The position numbers were made by a program, and so were the translations under genes. This document shows positions 34,273 through 43,091 of a stretch of 64,000 nucleotides of DNA, piece by piece. Source of the DNA: Kibdelosporangium banguiense (GTDB taxonomy: Bacteria > Actinomycetota > Actinomycetes > Mycobacteriales > Pseudonocardiaceae); NCBI RefSeq assembly GCF_017876405.1, contig NZ_JAGINW010000001.1, positions 9,313,203-9,377,202 on the forward strand, given 5' to 3'. The notes beneath the pieces were generated by a model. The model made no database searches. It had not been told where the DNA came from and saw only the letters and a list, made by a program, of their open reading frames with translations. The first letter of the stretch is position 1. Every line of letters starts with the position of its first letter.

Positions 34273-34288
34273 CCATTGAATTCATAGG
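34273..34288. promoter_or_regulatory. Candidate GntR operator in the divergent promoter region
   Basis: CCATTGAATTCATAGG has a perfect TGAATTCA core and CC/GG outer bases, with two mismatched positions per arm. It lies between the divergent GntR and Fe-S genes, a normal place for FCD-type control. Only one copy was seen. Confidence 0.35.
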
Positions 34289-34338
34289 TTTTACTCGCTA
34301 GCGTTGCCGCATGCCTCCTACTGTGATGAGGAGCACCC

Positions 34339-35700
34339 GTGACCCAGGTCCCGCCTGACGCCCCGCCTGACGCACTGTCCGAGCCGTTCGTTCCCGGGGA
34401 TCTCGCGAACCCGCCGGAACTCGCCGAGTACCCGGAGACGTTGGCGGCGCCAGCTCCTGCACCGGTCGCCGACGCGAGGACTGCGGAGTTCGTCGCGGAG
34501 TGGCGCAACGCCTCGTACAACTGCTTCTCCTCGGGCCACAAGTTCTGCCGCGAGGTCTGCCCGGTCACCCAGGTGGAGCGCAACGAATCCTGGACGCCCA
34601 CGGCCTTCCACGCGAACGTGGTGGCGATGGAGCGTGGCGAGCTCGACATCACCGACGTCGCCGCCGACTACGTCAACTGCACCCAGTGCGGCGCGTGTGA
34701 GCTGCGCTGTCCGAACACGTTGTTCACCGGCGACTTCTACCAGTTCCGCACTCGCACGGTCGATGTCGTCAAAGCCGTTCGCACGCTCGCGGTGGACAGC
34801 GGCGTGCACCAGCCCGCTTGGCGCACCTGGAACGAGCGCACTGACCTGCGCACGCACGAGCCTGTGCTCGGGGAAACCCCAGCCGGGCAGGACAACGTGC
34901 GGGATTGGGCTGCGGGCCTGGACATTCCAGTGGGCGGCGAGACGGTGTTGTTCGTCGATTGCGAAGCCGCGTTCTACCGGACCTCGGTCCCCCGTGCCGT
35001 CGCGCAGATGCTGCAGCTCGCGGACTACGAGTTCGGGCTGATGGGCGAGCAATGGTGCTGCGGCGGTCCGGCGGCCGAAATGGGCTACGCCGAGCAGGCG
35101 AAACGGTTCGCCCGGCACAACCTCGACGACTGGCACGCCACCGGCACGAAGCGAGTTCTCGTGCTCGACCCGCACGACTACATCAGCTTCACCGAGGACT
35201 ACCCGCGCTACTTCGGCGACGAGTTCGACATCGAAGTGGTGCTGGTGATCGAAGTGCTGGCACAGCTGCTGCGCAGTGGCCGCCTCACCCCGTCGGTGAC
35301 GGTCGACCGCGCGGTCACGTACCACGACCCGTGCCGGCTGAACAAACGCAAGGGCATCTGGGCCGAGCCGCGTGAGTTGCTGCGGGCCATCCCAGGCTTG
35401 CGGTTCACCGACGTCGACCGCGTCACCCAGTGGTCGTACTGCTCAGGCGGCGGAGGCGGGCTGCCGATCGCGAAGCCCGGCCTCACGGCACGGATCAGCG
35501 CCGCACGCTTGGAGCGCGCCGCCGAACTGGACGTCGACACGCTGGTGAGCGCGTGCCCCTGGTCCGAGCGGCCGCTGTCGCAAGCAGGTGACGCCCAGAA
35601 CATCGATGTGGTCGACCTACACGAGCTGTTGGCACAGTCGCTGGGCATCACCGTGGGTGGCTCCCGCGGCGAGGTCGGCGACCGGCGTGGAGGCCAGTGA
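34339..35700 (+). CDS. Iron-sulfur (GlcF/CCG-type) oxidoreductase subunit
   Basis: This 453-residue protein carries two Fe-S motifs: a first Cys group in YNCFSSGHKFCREVCPV and a canonical set in VNCTQCGACELRCPN near residue 115. Two CCG-type domains follow, with WCCGGPAAEMG and YCSGGGGGLP. This is the electron-transfer subunit pattern of glycolate/lactate oxidases and heterodisulfide reductase-like proteins. The GTG at 34339 follows GAGGAG. The FAD subunit starts one base after its stop codon. The pair probably oxidises a 2-hydroxy acid at the membrane, passing electrons to the quinone pool. Confidence 0.88.
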   Translation: MTQVPPDAPPDALSEPFVPGDLANPPELAEYPETLAAPAPAPVADARTAEFVAEWRNASYNCFSSGHKFCREVCPVTQVERNESWTPTAFHANVVAMERGELDITDVAADYVNCTQCGACELRCPNTLFTGDFYQFRTRTVDVVKAVRTLAVDSGVHQPAWRTWNERTDLRTHEPVLGETPAGQDNVRDWAAGLDIPVGGETVLFVDCEAAFYRTSVPRAVAQMLQLADYEFGLMGEQWCCGGPAAEMGYAEQAKRFARHNLDDWHATGTKRVLVLDPHDYISFTEDYPRYFGDEFDIEVVLVIEVLAQLLRSGRLTPSVTVDRAVTYHDPCRLNKRKGIWAEPRELLRAIPGLRFTDVDRVTQWSYCSGGGGGLPIAKPGLTARISAARLERAAELDVDTLVSACPWSERPLSQAGDAQNIDVVDLHELLAQSLGITVGGSRGEVGDRRGGQ

Positions 35701-35701
35701 G

Positions 35702-37240
35702 ATGACCGTGCATGAGAGCCCGTTCATCACCGAGCCGCTGCCGCCGGACCGGGTGGACACACTCGTCGCGGCACTGCTTCGGGTGCTCTCCCCCGAGCAG
35801 GTACTCACCGCGAAGACCGACCGCTGGAACCGCGCCCGCGTGCCCGCGCCGTTCCCGGTGCATCGCTGGTCCGAGCGTGTGCCGGACGTCGTGGTGCTGC
35901 CGGCCTCCACCGAGCAGGTCGCCGACGTCGTGAAAATCGCCAACGAGCTGCGCGTGCCGGTAGTCCCCCGCGACGGCGGCACAGGCCTTACCGACGGCGC
36001 GGTGCCGATGCGCCGCGGCATCGTCGTCGACGTCAAGCGGATGAACCAGATCCACGAGCTGGACCTGGTCAACCGCACGGTCACGGTCGGCACCGGCATC
36101 AACATGCTCAAGCTCAACGAGCGGCTGGCGGCCCACGGGCTGATCTATCCCGACAACCCCGCGTCCTATCCGTGCTCGTTGGTGGGTGGGCGGATCGGTA
36201 CGAGCGGCTGGTCGCTGATCGGGGCGCGCTACGGACACACCCGCGACCTGGTGCTGAGCTTCGATCACGTGCTGCCCACCGGTGAGGTGCTGCACGTCGG
36301 CGACGGGATCGGCCGCAAGATCAGCAAGTCCTCCAGTGGCTACCAGCTCAAGCACCTGTTCATGGGCCATCAGGGCACGCTTGGCATCGCCACGCAGGCA
36401 ACGCTGAAGCTGTTCCCGAAGCCGGAGGCGGAGCTGTCGCCGTTCTGGTCCTTCGACAGTTACGACGCCGCGTACTCGTGCGTGGGCGCGCTTGCCCGCG
36501 CTGGTGTGGCGACGTTCGCCGGCGCCGTGCTTTTCGACGAGCACAAAGTCGCCTACCTGCGCCGCGACGACGAGGCCTACATCCCGCAGCCAGCGGACGT
36601 GCGCGCGCTCGTGTGCGCCGTCATGTACGGCTACGACGACGAGGTTCGTGCCGGCGGCAAGCGGCTGTTCCGAATCGCGCGTGAGCACGGTGCCCGCTAT
36701 CTCGGCGATGAGATCTCCGAGGGAGACTGGGCCGCGCGGCACGATCGCTACGCCACTCCCCTGCACGGGCGCACCAAGGACGGCCAGGTGATCCCGATGT
36801 CCTGGCATTGCGAGGATGCCGCTGTCAATTACTCCGCGGTGCCGGCCGTCACGAAGGCCTGGCACGAGATCGTCGCCGATCTGCGCCGGCGCAGCGACGT
36901 TTTCGACGACTGGGGCGTATTCGCCTATACGTCGGGCAGCACCGGCGTGGACTACCTCACCGAGATCGACGTCGGCATCTGGGAGCAACGGCTCGGCGAC
37001 GACGCGTGGGCCGCGTGGGTGCAGGCCAAAAGGGACATCGCCGCCGTCGCGATCGCCCACGGCGGCTCCATCAGCGCCTGCCACGGCTCCTGCCGCGAGG
37101 GCGAGGTCGACCTGCTGCCCCAGGAACTGGGCCGCGGATTCGACGTGATGCTGGACGTCAAACGCGCACTGGACCCGAACAACATCATGAATCCCGGCAA
37201 GTACCTCCTGGACCGGGCTTTCGAAGTGACGTCGCCATGA
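35702..37240 (+). CDS. FAD-linked oxidase, GlcD/D-lactate dehydrogenase type
   Basis: The 512-residue flavoprotein belongs to the FAD_binding_4/VAO superfamily. The FAD domain includes VVPRDGGTGLTDGAVP, GTSGWSLIGARYGHTRDLVL and GHQGTLGIATQA. The C-terminal cap includes ISACHGSCREG and the end motif KRALDPNNIMNPGKY. Such enzymes oxidise D-lactate, glycolate or related hydroxy acids. GGAGG lies eight bases before ATG 35702, and the gene starts directly after the Fe-S subunit. The stop overlaps the start of a small downstream protein. The cognate regulator is likely the divergent FCD-type GntR. Confidence 0.92.
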   Translation: MTVHESPFITEPLPPDRVDTLVAALLRVLSPEQVLTAKTDRWNRARVPAPFPVHRWSERVPDVVVLPASTEQVADVVKIANELRVPVVPRDGGTGLTDGAVPMRRGIVVDVKRMNQIHELDLVNRTVTVGTGINMLKLNERLAAHGLIYPDNPASYPCSLVGGRIGTSGWSLIGARYGHTRDLVLSFDHVLPTGEVLHVGDGIGRKISKSSSGYQLKHLFMGHQGTLGIATQATLKLFPKPEAELSPFWSFDSYDAAYSCVGALARAGVATFAGAVLFDEHKVAYLRRDDEAYIPQPADVRALVCAVMYGYDDEVRAGGKRLFRIAREHGARYLGDEISEGDWAARHDRYATPLHGRTKDGQVIPMSWHCEDAAVNYSAVPAVTKAWHEIVADLRRRSDVFDDWGVFAYTSGSTGVDYLTEIDVGIWEQRLGDDAWAAWVQAKRDIAAVAIAHGGSISACHGSCREGEVDLLPQELGRGFDVMLDVKRALDPNNIMNPGKYLLDRAFEVTSP

Positions 37241-37518
37241 GCGCCGAGCCTCGCGCGGCCGGCCCGTACCGCTACACCGAGCAACACACCCGGCCGGAAA
37301 CCGTGCGGGTGAGCGAGGTGGCGGGAACGACGTTCGAGCACGTGTACGAAGTGGACTCCCGGCTCATGCAACGACATGTGCTCCAGCAGACGTTCCCCAA
37401 CTGGGACACCCTGCGGATCATGCGCAGCAGGCACGACCATCTGGACTGGATGCACCGGCACTTCGCCGGCAGCGTGGTCGCGGGGTCAGAGATCCTGGCT
37501 GAGATCGACGCCGAGTGA
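37237..37518 (+). CDS. Small protein encoded with the oxidase pair, unknown
   Basis: ATG 37237 overlaps the oxidase stop codon (ATGA) and opens 93 codons. The product is soluble and polar, with VRVSEVAGTTFEHVYEVDS, VLQQTFPNWDTLRIMRSRHD and HLDWMHRHFAGSVV. His and Trp are frequent, and no Cys or membrane helix is present. Translational coupling to the FAD subunit suggests a third subunit or an assembly factor. I do not recognise the family. Confidence 0.6.
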   Translation: MSAEPRAAGPYRYTEQHTRPETVRVSEVAGTTFEHVYEVDSRLMQRHVLQQTFPNWDTLRIMRSRHDHLDWMHRHFAGSVVAGSEILAEIDAE

Positions 37519-37529
37519 AGGGAAGCCCT

Positions 37530-37700
37530 GTGGAGAACTACCGGAACTTCGTCGGCGGAGAATATGTGGACGCGGTCGATGGCCGTCGCGCCGACCTGGT
37601 CGATCCGTCCACCGGGGAGGTCTTCGGCTCGGCCCCGGTATCCGGACCTGAGGACGTCGACCGTGCCTTGCGCGTGGCCAGTACCTCGACGCATGCGTGA
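37530..37700 (+). pseudogene. Aldehyde dehydrogenase, N-terminal stub only
   Basis: GTG at 37530, with GAAGGGAAG upstream, reads VENYRNFVGGEYVDAVDG and then LVDPSTGEVFGSAPVSGPED, DVDRALRVA: the start of an aldehyde dehydrogenase. The frame then ends at 37700 after the unrelated STSTHA. About 430 residues, with the catalytic Cys and NAD site, are absent. The next gene is convergent. The stub marks a deletion or rearrangement joining the hydroxy-acid oxidase operon to the following cluster. Confidence 0.75.
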
Positions 37701-37741
37701 CGCCGCTGTCGTCCTGTGGTGTTGGTGCTCACGCTGGCAGT

Positions 37742-38416
37742 TCACCGAATGGACGCCGTGTGGGCCAGCAGGAGCCTTTCGGTTTCGCCGGGATCGGTGG
37801 GTCCGATCCGGACGAGGTCGCCGTGCCAGTGGTGGTCGGTCATGCCGGGGTTGTGCGTGGTGGTCCCGTCCGGCCAGAAGATCTGCGGGCTTCCTTGGAT
37901 CGGCTGGGTTCCGCTCACGCGGAAATCCTCGGCTACGTCCGAGCGTGTGTTCGCGTGCAGCCAGGTATCCATGATCTTTTCTGGCCGCAGGTCCGTGTTG
38001 AGCCTGTGGGCGAGGGTGAGTGCGTCGTGCAGGCCTGCCTTGATGCTGACGTCGACGCTGTCGCGGAAGAACGCCAGCCGAAGTGCGTAGTCGACGTCTT
38101 CGGCGGCGCGCAGGCCGTGTACGCGCCGGGCCGCTGCGACCAGTTCGAAGGCCGGGACGAATGTCGATGGCCAGGATTGGACTGTGTAGGCGTTGAACAG
38201 CTCCGGTTCGTGGCTGGCCAGTGCCGCCGTCTCGGTTGTGACGATGTCGCGCGGTGTACCGCGGTGGTTGACCCATTCCAGTGGCCAGGCTCGCGGCGCG
38301 AACACCACATCCAGATCGTGCTTGTCCCGGGCGTTGCGCAGCCGGTGCACGGCGACGAGCGCCCACGGGCAATGGATGTCCGACCAGATGTCCACGACGC
38401 TCGTGGAGCGTGTCAC
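37742..38416 (-). CDS. DsbA-family thioredoxin-fold protein
   Basis: The 224-residue protein starts with VVDIWSDIHCPWALVAVHRL, the DsbA/FrnE/2-hydroxychromene-carboxylate isomerase pattern. The redox motif here has a single Cys (CPWA), as in FrnE-like and GST-kappa-like isomerases rather than in disulfide oxidases. GSPQIFWPDGTTTHNPG near the C terminus is the conserved cis-Pro/GxPx region. GTG 38416 overlaps the stop of wrbA (GTGA), so expression is coupled. It may isomerise or conjugate a quinone-type product. It is not exported. Confidence 0.82.
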   Translation of the reverse strand: MTRSTSVVDIWSDIHCPWALVAVHRLRNARDKHDLDVVFAPRAWPLEWVNHRGTPRDIVTTETAALASHEPELFNAYTVQSWPSTFVPAFELVAAARRVHGLRAAEDVDYALRLAFFRDSVDVSIKAGLHDALTLAHRLNTDLRPEKIMDTWLHANTRSDVAEDFRVSGTQPIQGSPQIFWPDGTTTHNPGMTDHHWHGDLVRIGPTDPGETERLLLAHTASIR

Positions 38417-39039
38417 GCCGATGCGCCAGACCGGACGCCAGAGAGTGCCCCGGCGAAGTGGGCGAGGCGACGGCCCTGGTAGCGTGCGCAGTTCAACACG
38501 GCCTCGTCGGGCATGGTGGATGGGAACCCGGCGGGCCATGAGGTGCCGTAGGGGTTTCCGCCCGCTTCGTAGACCACGTCGTCGGTGTATCCGAGCGGGA
38601 CGATGACGCATCCCCAGTGGTAGAAGACGTTGTTCAGGGACAGGATCGTGGCTTCCTGCCCGCCGTGCTGCTCGGCCGAGGACACGAACGTGGTGACCGG
38701 CTTGTCGGCGAGTTTGCCTTCGTGCCAGAGGCTGCTGGCGGAGTCGATGAACTGTTTGAGTTGCGCGGCGGGGGCGCCGTAGCGGGTGGGGGTGCCGAAG
38801 GCGTAACCGTCAGCCCATTCCAGGTCGTCCAGGCTTACGACCTCCACCTGGCTGTCGGTGTCCTGCTTGTGTTGTGCCCAGGCAGGGTTGGACGCGATCG
38901 CGTCGGCTGGGGCGAGTTCGGCGACGCGGCGCAGCCGCACTTCGGCCCCAGCGGCCTCGGCGCCCGCCTGGACGGCCTCAGCGAGACGGTGCACGGAACC
39001 GGTCGCGCTGTAGTAGGCGACGAGTACGCGGACAGACAT
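38413..39039 (-). CDS. wrbA: NAD(P)H:quinone oxidoreductase, WrbA type
   Basis: This 208-residue flavodoxin-fold protein matches WrbA: VLVAYYSATGSVHRLAEAV at the FMN phosphate loop, GYAFGTPTRYGAPAAQLKQF, and TTFVSSAEQHGGQEATILS. It reduces quinones by two electrons with FMN and NAD(P)H. AAGGAA stands six bases before ATG 39039. It lies 31 bases after an aldehyde dehydrogenase and is coupled to the DsbA-like gene. In this setting it may protect against, or process, quinones from aromatic-amine breakdown. Confidence 0.9.
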   Translation of the reverse strand: MSVRVLVAYYSATGSVHRLAEAVQAGAEAAGAEVRLRRVAELAPADAIASNPAWAQHKQDTDSQVEVVSLDDLEWADGYAFGTPTRYGAPAAQLKQFIDSASSLWHEGKLADKPVTTFVSSAEQHGGQEATILSLNNVFYHWGCVIVPLGYTDDVVYEAGGNPYGTSWPAGFPSTMPDEAVLNCARYQGRRLAHFAGALSGVRSGASA

Positions 39040-39070
39040 GTGTTGTTCCTTTCAGCGATACACAAAATGG

Positions 39071-40564
39071 TCAGAGGACGACGGTGACGGTCTTCAGCTC
39101 GGTGTTCGCCTCGATTCCGGCCCAGCCGAGCTCGCGTCCGTGGCCACTGAGTTTCGATCCACCCCACGGCAGGCGCGGGTCGAGCGGGGACCAGCCGTTC
39201 ACCGCGACGGCGCCGGCCCGCACGCGCCGGGCCACGGTGTGTGCCCGGCTCAGGTCGGTGGTCCAGAGGGTCGCGGCGAGGGCGTAGTTGCTGTCGTTGG
39301 CCATGGCGACGGCGTGCGAGTCGTCGTCGAAGGCGAGAATGGTGCCGACCGGGCCGAAGATTTCCTCACGGGCGATGGTCATCGTGTTCGACGCGTGGGC
39401 GAATAGAGTCGGCTCGACGAAGTATCCGTTGCGATCGGGTTGCCCTCCCCCGGTGACAAGCCGGGCGCCTTCTTCGCGGCCGAGGCGAACGTAACGCAGG
39501 ACGCGGTCGCGTTGCTTGGCGTTGATCAGTGCGCCCATGGTGGTGCCCGCGTCGAAGGGGTCACCGACCACGATTTTGGCCGCGCGGGCGGCAAGCCGGT
39601 CCACGAAATCGTCGTAGACCGCCTGAGCGACCATGATCCGGCTGCCTGCCGCGCAGACCTCGCCCTGGTTGGCGAAGATGCCGAGGGCGACACCGTCCGC
39701 GGCGGCGTCGAGGTCGGCGTCGGCGAACACGATCTGCGGGCTCTTGCCGCCCAGTTCCAGTGTGGTGGGCCGGAATCCCTTGGCCGCGGCGGTCGCCACG
39801 ATGTGCCCGGTCTCGGGGCTGCCGGTGAAGGAGATCTTGTCGATGCCCGGGTGCTCGATGAGCAGGTTGCCCGTGGTGGGGCCCCGGCCCGGAAGGACGC
39901 TGAACACGCCGGGTGGGAAACCGGCCTGCTCGGCCAGTTGTGCCAGCAGCAGTGAGGTCAGCGGCGCGTCCTCCGGGGGTTTGAGGACGACCGCGCATCC
40001 GGCGGCCAGGGCCGGCGCGATCTTCCAGGACCCGATCATCGTGGGCGAGTTCCACGGCGTGATCGCCGCGACGACCCCGATCGGCTCACGGACGGTGTAG
40101 CTGAGGGTGGCGCGTCCCTGATAACCCGAGGTCGGGATCGACTGCCCGGTCAGCTTGTCGGCCCAGCCCGCGTAGTGCCGGAAAGTGGCAACGGCCTGTG
40201 GAAGGTCGATCACCCGGGGTTCGATGCCGGGCTTGCCGACCTCGAGGGATTCGAGGTTGGCGAAATCCTCCGCGCGGTCCTCCAGCAGTTGCGCGAAGGT
40301 GTAGAGCAGCTGTCCACGGGTGGCGCCGTCCACCCGGCCCCACTCACCCTCGTCAAGGGCGTGGTGTGCGGAAACGACGGCACGGTCCACTGTTTCGGCG
40401 TCCGCTTCGATCACTGTCGTGAGTGGACGTTCGGTGACCGGGTCGATGACATCGAAGCTCGGCGCTGTGGAGCGCGTCTCCCAACGCCCCGCCACAAACG
40501 GCGTGGCAGGCACGTTCCGGACAAGGGCCTCGGCGGCTGAACGTCGTGACATGCTGGGTGTCAT
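39071..40564 (-). CDS. NAD(P)-dependent aldehyde dehydrogenase
   Basis: The 497-residue enzyme carries all family landmarks: AAITPWNSPTM, FTGSPETG, the general-base Glu in LELGGKSP, the catalytic Cys in NQGEVCAAGSR, and EEIFGPVG. It should oxidise an aldehyde to the acid. The start at ATG 40564 has AGGA 12 bases upstream; ATG 40552 is possible. It diverges from the IclR gene across 134 bases that contain a TCGTACA half-site. It leads the leftward aldehyde dehydrogenase-wrbA-DsbA operon. Confidence 0.92.
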   Translation of the reverse strand: MTPSMSRRSAAEALVRNVPATPFVAGRWETRSTAPSFDVIDPVTERPLTTVIEADAETVDRAVVSAHHALDEGEWGRVDGATRGQLLYTFAQLLEDRAEDFANLESLEVGKPGIEPRVIDLPQAVATFRHYAGWADKLTGQSIPTSGYQGRATLSYTVREPIGVVAAITPWNSPTMIGSWKIAPALAAGCAVVLKPPEDAPLTSLLLAQLAEQAGFPPGVFSVLPGRGPTTGNLLIEHPGIDKISFTGSPETGHIVATAAAKGFRPTTLELGGKSPQIVFADADLDAAADGVALGIFANQGEVCAAGSRIMVAQAVYDDFVDRLAARAAKIVVGDPFDAGTTMGALINAKQRDRVLRYVRLGREEGARLVTGGGQPDRNGYFVEPTLFAHASNTMTIAREEIFGPVGTILAFDDDSHAVAMANDSNYALAATLWTTDLSRAHTVARRVRAGAVAVNGWSPLDPRLPWGGSKLSGHGRELGWAGIEANTELKTVTVVL

Positions 40565-40585
40565 GTTCGATTACCGTCCTTCGCG

Positions 40586-40601
40586 GTCGATAGTCGTACA
40601 C
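40586..40601. promoter_or_regulatory. Degenerate IclR-type operator in the divergent promoter
   Basis: GTCGATAGTCGTACAC contains the half-site TCGTACA and a weak opposite arm (TCGA). It lies 22 bases upstream of the aldehyde dehydrogenase start and about 98 bases from the IclR start. The much better copies at 41512 and 50504 support the motif. Confidence 0.35.
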
Positions 40602-40698
40602 TACGCAGTGGGTCGCCCCCGGTCAATCACGCCGGCGTTCGGCCCGCTGTGCTAAACCATGTTCACGAAGACGGCCGGCCACGAAGGACAGCGAAGCA

Positions 40699-41391
40699 AT
40701 GAGCGCATCAGGCGGAGAGATCTCCCAGACCCTCGACCGCGGGCTCACAGTGCTGTCGTTGCTGGCCGAGCACAGTGACGGGCTGACGGCCGCCGAACTG
40801 GCCGAGCAGCTCTCCACGGCACGCGCCGTGGTCTACCGGCTGCTACGCACTCTCGAATCCCATCGCCTCATCGGACGCATCGACACCCGGTACGTGCTGG
40901 GCATCGGCATCGCCGAACTGGCCAGCCGCCTGCGTCCACGCTTGCAGGCGACGGTCCTGCCGATCCTGCGCCGGCTGAGCCGGCAATCCAACAGCACGTC
41001 CCTGCTCAGCGTGGCCGACGGCGACGAGGCCCTGATCCTGATCACCGAAGAGCCGCCGGACACCACGTTCCACCTGGCGTTGCGTCAAGGCGCCCGGCAC
41101 GCTCTCGGTCTCGGCGCGGACGGCCTCGCCATCCTCGCCGGACGCCCGCCGGCCGACGAGGACACAAAGGACGTCCAGCGTGCTCGTCAACGCGGTTACG
41201 CGCTGACCGTGGGCGTTCTGCAGCCGGGGGCACTCGGGGTCGCCGCGCCGATCAAGACCTCCGACTGGGCCAGCGCCAGCATCGGCATCGTGCAGCTCGG
41301 CACCAAGGTCTCCGACCCACAGATCCCTGACCTGGTGATGTCCGCGGCCACCGAGGCCGCGCGCCGCCTGTCGGGCGACCACAGCGCGTAG
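40699..41391 (+). CDS. IclR-family transcriptional regulator
   Basis: This 230-residue regulator has the IclR winged helix (ISQTLDRGLTVLSLLAEHSD, then LTAAELAEQLSTARAVVYRL) and a somewhat short effector domain with LRQGARHALGLGADGLAIL and a C-terminal SIGIVQLG. The family binds small aromatic or keto acids. It diverges from the aldehyde dehydrogenase-wrbA operon and lies 150 bases before the TPP-enzyme operon. Matching palindromes with TCGTACA arms stand before that operon and before the permease-amine oxidase pair. It is probably the pathway-specific regulator for 37.7-53.9 kb. Confidence 0.9.
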   Translation: MSASGGEISQTLDRGLTVLSLLAEHSDGLTAAELAEQLSTARAVVYRLLRTLESHRLIGRIDTRYVLGIGIAELASRLRPRLQATVLPILRRLSRQSNSTSLLSVADGDEALILITEEPPDTTFHLALRQGARHALGLGADGLAILAGRPPADEDTKDVQRARQRGYALTVGVLQPGALGVAAPIKTSDWASASIGIVQLGTKVSDPQIPDLVMSAATEAARRLSGDHSA

Positions 41392-41511
41392 AGCCACCCA
41401 GATCCACCGGGCAAGGCTGAATTCGGCCTGCCCGGAGAAACCCACGCTCCCGGAACAACGGGGTTCCGCACGGCCGCGACAGCGTCTACTCTCACCAATA
41501 AGCGTACATCT

Positions 41512-41528
41512 CGTACGATTATCGTACA
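41512..41528. promoter_or_regulatory. IclR-type operator before the TPP-enzyme operon
   Basis: GTACGA-TTA-TCGTAC is a perfect inverted repeat with a three-base spacer, 12 bases upstream of the GTG start. It has the same arms and spacing as the element at 50504-50528. Confidence 0.7.
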
Positions 41529-41540
41529 GCGGAGAGAGTC

Positions 41541-43091
41541 GTGGCCAACGAAACCTTCACTGGAGCCGAAGCGCTCGTGCACGCCGCAGCGCAGTCAGGC
41601 GTGCGAGTGTGCTTCGCGAACCCCGGCACCACCGAGATGCCGCTGGTCGCCGCGTTGGATCAGGTACCAGGCGTGCGAGCGGTGCTCGGGCTGCAGGAGA
41701 ACGTGTGCACCGGAGCCGCCGACGGCTATGCACGTATCACCGGCAGCGCCGCAATGACCCTGCTCCACCTGGGTCCCGGCCTGGCGAACGGTCTCGCGAA
41801 CCTGCACAACGCCCGGCGAGCGAACACACCGCTGGTGAACATCGTCGGCGACCACACCAGTTGGCACCTGCCCTACGACGCACCGCTGACCTCGGACATC
41901 GCTGCACTCGCGGCGACAGTGGGCACGGTGCACACGATCACCGACCGGGCCGGCGTCGGCGAGGTGACGCGCGGCGCGATCGACGAGGCACACCGGACAC
42001 TGGGCGTCAGCACCGTGATCGTGCCCGCCGACTATCAACAGGACCGCGCGCCACAATCCCCTGCCGCCCCAACGAATCCGTCATCCCGTCCTGTGGTCGG
42101 CAGCGACCGCGTCAAGGACGTCGCGGCGCGACTGCGCAGTGCCGGACGGGCCTTGCTCCTGCTCGGCGGCAACGCCCTCACCCGCCCGGGACAGCAAGCC
42201 GCCGCACGAATCGCCGCCAGCACCGGAGCAGCGCTGTACAGCGAAACCTTCCCCGCACGCGCCGAGCGCGGCGGCGGGCTTCCCAACATCGACCGGCTGC
42301 CCTATTTCCCTGAGACAGCCGCAGCATTACTCCAGGACGTGGACACTGTTGTTGTTGCGGGGGCAGAAAATCCCGTCGCGTACTTCGGCTATGAAGGCAT
42401 CCCGAGTATTCTCACGCAGCCCGGCACCTTGATCCGGCTGGCCGGTCCGGCCGAGGACGCCGAAGAAGCCCTGCTCGAGCTCGCCGACCTGATCGGCGGC
42501 ACCGCGAAGACCACACCCACATCGACTGCCGTGGTGCCCAATGACGACGAAACTCTGACAGGCCAGGCAATCGGCCAGATTGTCGCGGCATGCCTGCCCG
42601 ACTCGGCCATCGTGTCCGTCGAAGGTGGTACGAGCGGCTACCCGTTCTACACCGCGTCGGCTTCCGCGGCCGCGCATACGGTTATGACCAACACTGGCGG
42701 CGCCATCGGGCAAGGCCTGCCCTGCGCGCTCGGCGCGGCCATCGCCGCCCCGGATCGGCCGATCATCGCGCTGCAGTCCGATGGCAGCGGCCTGTACACC
42801 GCGCAGGCACTGTGGACGATGAGCCGGGAACGCACCAACGTCATCGTGCTCATCGCTGCCAACCACAGCTACAACGTGCTTCGGACCGAGCTCGGACGGC
42901 ACGGGAACGCCGAGTTCGGGCCCCAGGCCGAGGCGTTGACCAGCCTGGCCGATCCGCGCGTCGACTGGGTCTCGTTGGCCGGCGGATTCGGGGTGCCGGC
43001 CAACCGGGCCACTCGTGTCGCGGACCTGCGGCATGCCCTCACCGACGCCGTCGACGCAGGCGGCCCACACCTGATCGAGATGGCGATATGA
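41541..43091 (+). CDS. TPP-dependent decarboxylase, acetolactate synthase-like
   Basis: The 516-residue enzyme has the full three-domain layout of the thiamine-diphosphate superfamily: an N-terminal pyrimidine-binding domain with FANPGTTEMPLV and the activating Glu in GLQENVCTGAADGYAR; a central domain; and a C-terminal pyrophosphate domain with QSDGSGLYTAQALW followed by ANHSYNVL. It resembles benzoylformate-decarboxylase/acetolactate-synthase-like proteins. A 2-keto acid would give an aldehyde, which the next gene could oxidise. GGAGAGAG precedes GTG 41541. It is the first gene of the long rightward operon. Confidence 0.88.
   Translation: MANETFTGAEALVHAAAQSGVRVCFANPGTTEMPLVAALDQVPGVRAVLGLQENVCTGAADGYARITGSAAMTLLHLGPGLANGLANLHNARRANTPLVNIVGDHTSWHLPYDAPLTSDIAALAATVGTVHTITDRAGVGEVTRGAIDEAHRTLGVSTVIVPADYQQDRAPQSPAAPTNPSSRPVVGSDRVKDVAARLRSAGRALLLLGGNALTRPGQQAAARIAASTGAALYSETFPARAERGGGLPNIDRLPYFPETAAALLQDVDTVVVAGAENPVAYFGYEGIPSILTQPGTLIRLAGPAEDAEEALLELADLIGGTAKTTPTSTAVVPNDDETLTGQAIGQIVAACLPDSAIVSVEGGTSGYPFYTASASAAAHTVMTNTGGAIGQGLPCALGAAIAAPDRPIIALQSDGSGLYTAQALWTMSRERTNVIVLIAANHSYNVLRTELGRHGNAEFGPQAEALTSLADPRVDWVSLAGGFGVPANRATRVADLRHALTDAVDAGGPHLIEMAI

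Noticed and set aside
37742..38416. Periplasmic DsbA disulfide oxidase
   Set aside because: There is no signal peptide and only one Cys in the active-site motif (CPWA).
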